Source: a virus. From it: a stretch of 49,357 nt of DNA. Each line of letters starts with the position of its first letter. Position 1 is the stretch's first letter. This document shows positions 32,193-38,926 of this stretch, piece after piece. The translations under genes were made by a program, and so were the position numbers. The stretch spans positions 1 to 49,357 of the IMG/VR virus record IMGVR_UViG_3300044613_001473. One strand, written 5' to 3'. Below the pieces are notes generated by a model. That model made no database searches, was not told the origin of the DNA, and was given only the letters and a program-made list of their open reading frames with translations.

Positions 32193-32766
32193 TGTTTACA
32201 TCACCAGTGATTCACATTTTGGTCATAAAAACATTGTTGAATTTAAGGTAAATGGCAAGATAATGAGGCCGTTTGCCGATTATATTGAACATGATGAGTT
32301 CTTGATTGAAAAGTGGAATTCTGTGGTTAAGCCCCACGACAAGGTTTATCACTTGGGTGATGTATGCATTTCCAGAAAATCCTTGCAACTGTTGGATCGT
32401 CTTAATGGTAAGAAAGTCCTCATCAGAGGAAATCACGACATCTATCATTTGGAAGATTATGCAAAATATTTTAAGGATGTGAGAGCGTGTCATAAATTAG
32501 ACGGGTGTTTACTCACTCATATTCCTGTTCATAAGTCGTGCATGGAAAGGTTTGGTTGTAATATTCATGGACACACACATGCAAATATAATCATGAAAGT
32601 GTCTGATATTGGTAGCATTGATGTTGATCCCGATTATTTGAATGTGTGTGTTGAGCATACAAACTATACCCCCTTGCATCTTGATGAAGTTTTTGATAGA
32701 ATCAAAAAACAGGGTGGAAGCACAAAAATGCTTTCTGAGCGTAGATCGACTGTTTTTTACGAATAA
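32182..32766 (+). CDS. calcineurin-like metallophosphoesterase
   Basis: The 194-residue protein has the full set of metallophosphoesterase motifs: YITSDSHFGHKN (DxH), VYHLGDVC (GDxx), IRGNHDIY (GNHD), LLTHIPVH and IHGHTHAN (GHxH). These bind a two-metal centre. Phage members may hydrolyse nucleotide phosphodiesters or cyclic phosphates. A role in processing 2',3'-cyclic phosphate or signalling nucleotides near RtcB and tRNA genes is possible but not shown. Confidence 0.88.
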   Translation: MHRNVYITSDSHFGHKNIVEFKVNGKIMRPFADYIEHDEFLIEKWNSVVKPHDKVYHLGDVCISRKSLQLLDRLNGKKVLIRGNHDIYHLEDYAKYFKDVRACHKLDGCLLTHIPVHKSCMERFGCNIHGHTHANIIMKVSDIGSIDVDPDYLNVCVEHTNYTPLHLDEVFDRIKKQGGSTKMLSERRSTVFYE

Positions 32767-32778
32767 ATAGAATAGTAA

Positions 32779-32849
32779 CGGAAGTGTAGTGTAATAGGAA
32801 CATACCGCATTTGGGGTGCGGAGTCGCTGTGCAAATCAGACATTTCCGA
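32779..32849 (+). tRNA. tRNA-Pro (UGG), weak T stem
   Basis: Acceptor CGGAAGT/ATTTCCG, D arm GTG/CAT, anticodon arm CCGCA-TTTGGGG-TGCGG (anticodon TGG), A73. The T stem CGCTG/CAGAC has only three pairs, and the loop is TGCAAAT with G at position 55. Confidence 0.8.
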
Positions 32850-32853
32850 TTTT

Positions 32854-32925
32854 GTCCTCATAGTATAACGATAATTACCCATGATTTGTAATCTTGAGAT
32901 CTGAGTTTAATTCTCAGTGGGGACT
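32854..32925 (+). tRNA. tRNA-Thr (UGU)
   Basis: Acceptor GTCCTCA/TGGGGAC, D arm GTA/TAC, anticodon arm CATGA-TTTGTAA-TCTTG (anticodon TGT, one T-T mismatch), T arm CTGAG-TTTAATT-CTCAG. Loop position 56 is T, not C, and the D loop lacks the usual GG pair, so the elbow contact is altered on both sides. Confidence 0.82.
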
Positions 32926-32927
32926 TT

Positions 32928-33137
32928 ATGAAATTTGGTCTATATTTTAAAAATTCACACGGTGATTATGATTGGATGAGAGAATCTCACGCGGATAAAT
33001 CTATTTCTGTGTGGAATAGTGAGAAGGAAGCCACCGCATGGAAGAAAAAACACACCCATACACCGAATAAATATGTTGTGACGGAAGTCACAGAAGAAAT
33101 TATTATTGCGGACAGAAATGAAACCTTCGATACCTGA
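32928..33137 (+). CDS. hypothetical protein (69 aa)
   Basis: The ATG is 2 nt after the tRNA-Thr 3' end with no ribosome site, so tRNA processing would release a leaderless mRNA. The protein (MKFGLYFKNSHGDYDWM, then EKEATAWKKKHTHTPNKYVV) matches a small strand-helix-strand type seen in phages as conserved hypotheticals. The C-terminus overlaps the next gene by 20 nt. Confidence 0.5.
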   Translation: MKFGLYFKNSHGDYDWMRESHADKSISVWNSEKEATAWKKKHTHTPNKYVVTEVTEEIIIADRNETFDT

Positions 33138-33441
33138 TAATTTTACCCCTATTCAAAGAGTGTGTGCTGATTATATCGAAAGCAATATTCGAATGGTTTC
33201 AGAGGAACACTATGCTCAGTCGTGGATGGTAGAAGTTGATTATTGGCTCTATGCTGAGACAATAAACCAAAAATCTATCCATCTTGAGGATTATATCTTA
33301 GAAAACATGAAAGTTTGCATGGATACAATAGGTGGTTGGATTGTTTGGGACAATGAAAACCATGAACCTGTTTTTATGGCTAATGACGATGTGGTTAGTC
33401 AAATAGAGTATATCAAAGAACAACGAAAAAACAAGGCTTGA
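33118..33441 (+). CDS. hypothetical protein (107 aa)
   Basis: The start at 33118 (ATG) is preferred over an upstream TTG at 33106. An acidic, aromatic-rich alpha/beta protein (MVEVDYWLYAETINQKSIHL, then GGWIVWDNENHEPVFM). No family recognised. Its stop lies within the -35 of the promoter for the second polymerase half, so it is the last gene of the island. Confidence 0.45.
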   Translation: MKPSIPDNFTPIQRVCADYIESNIRMVSEEHYAQSWMVEVDYWLYAETINQKSIHLEDYILENMKVCMDTIGGWIVWDNENHEPVFMANDDVVSQIEYIKEQRKNKA

Positions 33442-33466
33442 CATTGTAGTACTAGTGTGCTACAAT
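33438..33466 (+). promoter_or_regulatory. sigma70-type promoter for polymerase half 43B, with dyad
   Basis: TTGACA, 17-nt spacer, TACAAT. The predicted start (about 33473) is 7 nt before the ATG at 33480. ATTGTAG (33443-33449) and CTACAAT (33460-33466) form a perfect 7-bp inverted repeat spanning the spacer and -10, which looks like an operator. Confidence 0.8.
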
Positions 33467-33479
33467 GTTGTGTTATTAT

Positions 33480-34589
33480 ATGGATGTAACTAAATTGACA
33501 GATCAGGAGTTATTACTACTCCATAATGACTTGGAATACGATATCTCAAAGTATCACAATTTTCAGTTGTGTCGTAAAATCCAATTAAATTCCGCCTACG
33601 GTGCTATTGGAAACCAATATTTCCGATTTTACAACACATCTATGGCAGAGGCGATTACCATTTCTGGTCAGATGACTATTCAGTGGATTGCCCAGAGAGT
33701 GAATGAATATCTCAATAAGATTGCCCAGACTACCGATGTAGACTTTGTGATTGGTTCGGACACCGATTCGATCTATATCACGGTCAATAATATCATTCAA
33801 AAATACGCATCAGAAAAATCAACCCAAGAGTTGATTGATTATGTGGATGATATGTCCAATCAGGTTATTCATCCATTCATTAGTAAGTCTCTAGACCGTC
33901 TTGCGGTTGATCTAAACGCAGACGAGAACCGCATCGTGATGGGTAGAGAGGTGATCGCGAACAGAGGCGCGTGGACGGCCAAGAAGCGGTATCTCCTGAA
34001 TGTATGGGACAAGGAAGGGGTTCGCTACGAGAAGCCCAAGCAGAAGATCGTAGGGCTAGAGACGAACCGCTCCTCGACTCCAGAGGTTGTCAGGAAGCAA
34101 CTGAAGAAGTGCATTGGTATTATCCTGAATGATGGAGAAAGCGAACTCAGAAAAGAAATCAAGAAGTTCAAATCAGACTTCATGAAGATTGATTATAGTA
34201 AAATTGCTTTCCCCCGTGGAGTGAATAATTTAGACGAATATTCTGATTCTGACACGATCTATAAGAAGAGTACTCCGATTGCTGTAAAAGCGGCTTTATT
34301 GTACAATTACTATGTCAAGAAACTTGATCTAGAGATGAAGTATCCACTTGTACAAGAAGGCGAAAAGATTAAGTTCCTACATTTGAAGCAGCCGAATCCT
34401 GTTGCTGGGGTGCAAGGAAAAGACGCGGTCATTGGTTTTATAACCACTCTTCCAAAGGAATTTGGATTGGATAAGTATATCGATAGAGAAGCACAATATG
34501 AAAAGTCATTTTTTCATCCACTCAGCACTATCGTTGATGCTATTGGGTGGAATCTGTCGGAAACAACGAATATAGAATCATTATTTTAA
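33480..34589 (+). CDS. 43B: DNA polymerase (T4 gp43-like), C-terminal half: fingers/palm/thumb
   Basis: The 369 residues align with the last 40% of T4/RB69 gp43. Motif B is KIQLNSAYG (K33), motif C is GSDTDSIY (D94, D96), followed by the KKRYLLNVWD, GLETNRSSTP and thumb segments, ending SLF like the clamp-binding tail of gp43. The ATG at 33465 lies inside the -10 box, so 33480 is the start. The first 30 residues are the second fingers helix. It must pair with 43A to rebuild the catalytic Asp pair. It precedes uvsX, as gene 43 does in T4. Confidence 0.95.
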   Translation: MDVTKLTDQELLLLHNDLEYDISKYHNFQLCRKIQLNSAYGAIGNQYFRFYNTSMAEAITISGQMTIQWIAQRVNEYLNKIAQTTDVDFVIGSDTDSIYITVNNIIQKYASEKSTQELIDYVDDMSNQVIHPFISKSLDRLAVDLNADENRIVMGREVIANRGAWTAKKRYLLNVWDKEGVRYEKPKQKIVGLETNRSSTPEVVRKQLKKCIGIILNDGESELRKEIKKFKSDFMKIDYSKIAFPRGVNNLDEYSDSDTIYKKSTPIAVKAALLYNYYVKKLDLEMKYPLVQEGEKIKFLHLKQPNPVAGVQGKDAVIGFITTLPKEFGLDKYIDREAQYEKSFFHPLSTIVDAIGWNLSETTNIESLF

Positions 34590-34598
34590 GGAGATGAT

Positions 34599-35630
34599 AT
34601 GAAAGAATACTTAAACAAAATTATCAAAAGGTCTGGAAATACAAATGCGTCCGTAGTATCTGACGGAATGGACGGTTCTGATGTAACATCATACACTGAT
34701 ACTGGAAGTATGATATTTAACGCTGTGATCAGTGGATCTCTATTCGGAGGTGTGCCAAACAATAAGATTGTAGGTCTTGCTGGAGAACAGGCCACTGGAA
34801 AAACATTCTTCACTCTTGGAATTATTGCCAAATTTCTGAAAGACAACCCAGGTGGAGTAGTTGTTTACTTTGATTCGGAACAGGCAGTTACCAGTGAAAT
34901 GTTTATTGCACACGGGATTGATCCAGACCGTGTAGTAAAAATGCCAGTTACGACTGTTCAGGAATTTAGAACCCAAGCATTCAACATTGTAAACGATTAT
35001 ATTAAGGAAAAGGAGACTACACCCATGTTTATGGTTCTTGATTCTCTTGGTATGTTAACCACAAACAAGGCATTGCAGGATATCGAAGAGGGAAAAGATA
35101 CTCGCGATATGACAAGACCCCAGTTGATCAAGGGTACATTCACTGCGCTGACGAATAAACTTGGTGTCGCAAAGATTCCTATGATTGTCACCAACCACAC
35201 ATATGAAATTATTGGTGCTTATGTTCCAATGAAAGAGATGGGTGGCGGAACGGGCCTGAAATTTGCCGCATCGATTGTTGTTTATCTCTCCAAGAAAAAG
35301 GATAAAGATGCGGATGGAGATGTTATTGGTAGTATCATCAATTGCAGTATATACAAATCCCGATTCACCAAGGAAAATAAGAAAGTATCAGTCAGACTAA
35401 ACTTTGAGTCTGGTCTTGATAGATACTACGGTCTTGTCGATCTTGCCCTTGATCACGGTGTATTTGTTAAGAATGGCACTAGAATCACAGTGGCTGATGG
35501 AAGCAATGTTTTTGAAAAGAACATCTACGAGAATCCAGAAAAGTATTTTACCAAGGATGTTTTGGCTAAATTGGAAGCAGCGGCAGCGAAAGAATTCAAA
35601 CTGAAGTCGAGTATTGATAATGGACATTAA
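34599..35630 (+). CDS. uvsX: UvsX-type RecA-like recombinase
   Basis: The 343-residue protein has Walker A GEQATGKT (residues 62-69), Walker B-type MFMVLDSLG, and the UvsX-specific order of KTFFTLG, VYFDSEQAVTSEMF and PMIVTNHTYE. It coats single-stranded DNA and drives strand invasion for recombination-dependent replication. It is somewhat shorter than T4 UvsX. Strong AAGGAGATG site, 9 nt after 43B; overlaps the helicase gene start by 11 nt. Confidence 0.92.
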   Translation: MKEYLNKIIKRSGNTNASVVSDGMDGSDVTSYTDTGSMIFNAVISGSLFGGVPNNKIVGLAGEQATGKTFFTLGIIAKFLKDNPGGVVVYFDSEQAVTSEMFIAHGIDPDRVVKMPVTTVQEFRTQAFNIVNDYIKEKETTPMFMVLDSLGMLTTNKALQDIEEGKDTRDMTRPQLIKGTFTALTNKLGVAKIPMIVTNHTYEIIGAYVPMKEMGGGTGLKFAASIVVYLSKKKDKDADGDVIGSIINCSIYKSRFTKENKKVSVRLNFESGLDRYYGLVDLALDHGVFVKNGTRITVADGSNVFEKNIYENPEKYFTKDVLAKLEAAAAKEFKLKSSIDNGH

Positions 35631-36981
35631 AGACATCATTATACAGAATCTGGCAACAAATGAAGAATATTCGAGAAAAATCCTACCATTCATCAAAGTG
35701 GAATACTTCTCTCAGCAAGAGGATAAGATTCTATTTTCTTGTGTTCGTGATTTTATCAATCAATACAATGATCTACCAACCAAAGATGCTATAATAATCG
35801 CAATCGATTCTAAAAAGGAATTGTATGAAGCCCAATATCAACCAGTCGTAGAACAGGTTGATATGATCTTTGGTGATAAGGAAAAGCACAATCTTGATTG
35901 GTTGATCGAAGAGACTGAGAAGTTCTGCAAGGACAAATCGGTATACAATGCAATCATGGAGGCTATCAATATCATTGATGGTAAAGAAAAGAAACCTCGC
36001 ACGGCTATTCCTGAGATTCTTTCCAGTGCATTGGCTGTCTCGTTCGATTCTCATATCGGTCATGATTATGTTGAGGACTTTGGTGCGCGATATGATTATT
36101 ACCACACAACAGAAGAGAAGATTGCCTTTGATATTGATTACTTGAATCATATCACTGGTGGTGGTATGGGAAACAAAACTCTATTTTGTGTTCTCGCATC
36201 TACAGGTGTGGGCAAATCTTTACTACTGTGTCATCACGCCGCAGCATGTTTGAAGAACAATAAGAATGTTCTCTACATCACATGTGAAATGGCAGAGGAG
36301 GCTATTGCGGCAAGAATTGATGCCAATATCCTTGATATGACAATGGATGACCTGAAGACAACACCTCGCTCAGTCTATGAGAAGAAGATCAAGAATATGT
36401 GTGGTGGTATGAAGGGTAAACTGATTGTCAAGGAATATCCTACTGCTACGGCAAATGTCAATCATTTTCGATTCCTTATTGATGAATTGAAACTCAAGAA
36501 GAAGTTCAGACCAGATATCATATTCGTTGACTATCTCAATATTTGCGTATCGGCCAGAATCAAGCCAGGAAGTAATTCCAATTCATACACAATTGTTAAG
36601 TCTATTGCTGAAGAACTTCGTGGTCTGGCTGTAGAGAATAATGTTCCTATCTTCACCGCCACACAGATGAACCGTGACGGCTACGGCAACACAGATCCAG
36701 ATATGTCCAATACATCGGAATCCATGGGTCTGGCTCATACCGTCGATGTTATGATGGCCATGATCAGCACCGAAGAGTTGGAAGAAGTAAATCAGATAAT
36801 GTTCAAACAACTCAAGAATCGCAACAATGATGTCAATAAACCGAAAAGATTCATAGTAGGTATTGACAGATCGAAAATGAAGTTGTACAATATCGATCCC
36901 AGTGAGTTGGAGTCTGCTCAAGAAGAAGAGGAAGAAGAGGAGACTCCCAAGAAAAACAATACATCTGGCTGGAAGTTTTAA
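35620..36981 (+). CDS. 41: replicative DNA helicase, T4 gp41 (DnaB) type
   Basis: The 453-residue protein has a helical N-terminal half, then a RecA-fold helicase core: CVLASTGVGKSLLLCHHAAA with Walker A at 193-200, VLYITCEMAEEAIAARID (motif H1a-like), IIFVDYLNI (Walker B) and TATQMNRDG. It forms the hexamer that unwinds the lagging strand. The ATG at 35620 is chosen over an upstream TTG. The acidic C-terminus (QEEEEEEE-type) is common in gp41. Its stop overlaps the primase ATG. Confidence 0.93.
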   Translation: MDIKDIIIQNLATNEEYSRKILPFIKVEYFSQQEDKILFSCVRDFINQYNDLPTKDAIIIAIDSKKELYEAQYQPVVEQVDMIFGDKEKHNLDWLIEETEKFCKDKSVYNAIMEAINIIDGKEKKPRTAIPEILSSALAVSFDSHIGHDYVEDFGARYDYYHTTEEKIAFDIDYLNHITGGGMGNKTLFCVLASTGVGKSLLLCHHAAACLKNNKNVLYITCEMAEEAIAARIDANILDMTMDDLKTTPRSVYEKKIKNMCGGMKGKLIVKEYPTATANVNHFRFLIDELKLKKKFRPDIIFVDYLNICVSARIKPGSNSNSYTIVKSIAEELRGLAVENNVPIFTATQMNRDGYGNTDPDMSNTSESMGLAHTVDVMMAMISTEELEEVNQIMFKQLKNRNNDVNKPKRFIVGIDRSKMKLYNIDPSELESAQEEEEEEETPKKNNTSGWKF

Positions 36982-37967
36982 TGTCATTAGCCGTCGATAA
37001 GAAATACATCAATTTTGTTTCGGTATATTTTCCAAAGTTTAAATGGAAGAGCGATAAGGTGGCGAATTGTCGTTGCGTCTTCTGCGGAGATTCTGCAAAG
37101 AACAAGAACAAAATGCGAGGGTCGTTCTTTCCCCAAAACAATGTATTCTTTTACAAATGCCATAACTGCGGCGTGGCATATAATGTTTCTCAGATATTAG
37201 AACTTGTTTCTCCTTCTCTCTGCACCGAATATAAGTTAGAAACCAGATGGTTTAAAGGTGATGAACTGAAACTTGAGCCTGTTCAGAAGAAGGAAACTGT
37301 ACCTACTCATATTGATATAGAACCGTTATCATCTCTTCCCCCTACACATAAGGCAAGAGTCTATGTAGAAGGTAGAGGTATTCCCTGTTCTCATTGGGGA
37401 AATCTAGGATATACCGAAGACTTTTCACAAGTTGCAACACAGTTGAATCCAGACTATAACCGTAGATTCTTTAAAGAGGATAGACTTCTTATATTGATCA
37501 GAGACAAGAATGGTATCATAGGAATACAGGGTAGATCATTCTCACAGAAGTCTAAGATGAAGTACATCACTTTGAAGAAAGAAGATATAGAGATGTATTA
37601 TAATATGAATGCTGTTGATACTTCAAAGCCGTTCTATATCGTAGAAGGGCCATTTGATTCGATGTTTTTGCCTAATGCTGTTGCTACGCTAGGAGCCAGT
37701 GGATTCAAGAGTATCGGGTCTAAGTTGGATGACACAAACGGAGTATATATTGTAGATAATCAACCACTGAACAAGGATGTGATTCGCATTCTAAAGTATC
37801 TTGTGGATAAAGGCAAGCGAGTTTTGATCTTTCCTTCAAAAATAAAGGAAAAAGATATCAATGAGATGGTATCGAATGGTATCGATGTTATGAGTTTGAT
37901 TGAGAAAAATACATTCCAGGGATTAGAAGCCTTGGTAAAATTTAACGAATGGAAAAAATATGAGTAA
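36981..37967 (+). CDS. 61: DNA primase, T4 gp61 type
   Basis: The 328-residue protein has an N-terminal zinc finger (C30/C32-FC35 and C60-HNC63) and a TOPRIM domain around residues 220-260 (YIVEGPFDSMF, then ATLGASG and VYIVDNQP). This is the gp61 plan; with gp41 it makes lagging-strand primers. It is ATGA-coupled to the helicase gene, indicating a stoichiometric primosome operon. Length is close to T4 gp61 (342). Confidence 0.92.
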   Translation: MSLAVDKKYINFVSVYFPKFKWKSDKVANCRCVFCGDSAKNKNKMRGSFFPQNNVFFYKCHNCGVAYNVSQILELVSPSLCTEYKLETRWFKGDELKLEPVQKKETVPTHIDIEPLSSLPPTHKARVYVEGRGIPCSHWGNLGYTEDFSQVATQLNPDYNRRFFKEDRLLILIRDKNGIIGIQGRSFSQKSKMKYITLKKEDIEMYYNMNAVDTSKPFYIVEGPFDSMFLPNAVATLGASGFKSIGSKLDDTNGVYIVDNQPLNKDVIRILKYLVDKGKRVLIFPSKIKEKDINEMVSNGIDVMSLIEKNTFQGLEALVKFNEWKKYE

Positions 37968-38217
37968 TAAAGTAACACATCTAACACCTGAAGATGTAAT
38001 TTATCTGGAAGGATATATTTCATTTACGGAACATTATGCTAATTATGTCAGAGAGAACAACAAAGATATTCACAACAGAGCGGTGGATTATGCCATGACA
38101 TATGCAGGAGAGGATGTAAAGGGAATAAAATTCTCATACATCAAAGATGAAAATGGCAACACAACTTTAGACATGAACACTGAAAAAAGGAAAAAAAATG
38201 AAGATACAGGTTCTTGA
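37960..38217 (+). CDS. hypothetical protein (85 aa)
   Basis: Overlaps the primase end by 8 nt and ThyX by 20 nt. An acidic helical protein (HLTPEDVIYLEGYISFTEHY, then VRENNKDIHNRAVDYAMTYA) with a lysine-rich tail. Conserved position between primase and ThyX hints at a replication accessory role, but no family is recognised. Confidence 0.5.
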   Translation: MSNKVTHLTPEDVIYLEGYISFTEHYANYVRENNKDIHNRAVDYAMTYAGEDVKGIKFSYIKDENGNTTLDMNTEKRKKNEDTGS

Positions 38218-38881
38218 TTATGGACATGTTGAATATGTTTCTCATATGGGAGATGATTTAACCGTAGTGAACGCTGCGCGAGTGTCTTTCAATAAGGAAA
38301 GTGAATGGGAAAAGCAAGACGGATCTGCTTTCCTTCCCACCAGAGATGAAAAACTAATCAAATATCTGGCCAAGCATAATCACTGGACACCATTTGCACA
38401 TCCTCAAATTACGATAAGGGTCAAGGCTCCTATATTTGTTCGTGGTCAATTAGGCAAGCATCAGGTTGGGTTTGTGATGAATGAGGTATCTCGTAGATAT
38501 GTTAAGGATGATCCCGAATTCTATATTCCCAAATGGAGGGCCGCACCAACAGACGGAGCAAAACAAGGTAGTTCTGATTTTATCAATTTGTCTGAATCGG
38601 CAGGATTTTCGGTTATATTCCAAGATGTATGTGATTCGGCTCTGGAGGCATACGACTATATGCTTGGCAAGGGAGTGGCCCCAGAGCAAGCCAGATCCGT
38701 TCTACCACAGGCCATGTATACGGAGTGGTGGTGGACGGGAAGCCTCGCAGCGTGGGCTAGGGTCTATACACAGCGTTCTGACGCACACTCCCAATGGGAG
38801 ACGCAGCAGTATGCAAAAGCAATAAATCAAATTATTGCTCCATTGTTTCCAGTATCGTGGAAAGCACTCGTCGGGGAATAA
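38198..38881 (+). CDS. thyX: FAD-dependent thymidylate synthase ThyX
   Basis: The 227-residue protein carries the ThyX signature in the form common in T4-like phages: GKHQVGFVMNEVSRRY at residues 86-101, a variant of RHRxxSxNExSxRY. Upstream are AARVSFNKESEW and HNHWTPFAHPQ (FAD/dUMP-binding segments). It makes dTMP from dUMP using FAD, NADPH and methylene-folate. It works with dUTPase upstream and RNR downstream in dTTP supply. The presence of ThyX rather than ThyA is usual for environmental myoviruses. Confidence 0.92.
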   Translation: MKIQVLDYGHVEYVSHMGDDLTVVNAARVSFNKESEWEKQDGSAFLPTRDEKLIKYLAKHNHWTPFAHPQITIRVKAPIFVRGQLGKHQVGFVMNEVSRRYVKDDPEFYIPKWRAAPTDGAKQGSSDFINLSESAGFSVIFQDVCDSALEAYDYMLGKGVAPEQARSVLPQAMYTEWWWTGSLAAWARVYTQRSDAHSQWETQQYAKAINQIIAPLFPVSWKALVGE

Positions 38882-38926
38882 ATAAGAAGCGCGAAAAAAT
38901 ATCTAAGAAGAATTCAAAGGAGTTTT

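Noticed and set aside
33465-33479. First in-frame ATG of 43B
   Set aside because: It lies inside the -10 element, upstream of the predicted transcription start, so 33480 is the usable start.
15444-34589. Split intein or trans-splicing intron joining the polymerase halves
   Set aside because: 43A ends in RRGLTIK without a Cys/Ser-started intein segment, 43B starts right at gp43 sequence, and the DNA next to each break is a promoter, not intron structure.
36583-37141. Reverse-strand ORFs inside helicase and primase genes
   Set aside because: They overlap strongly conserved replication genes on the other strand.
38881-38926. Cobalamin riboswitch for class II RNR
   Set aside because: The 45-nt gap is too short and contains no B12-box-like sequence.
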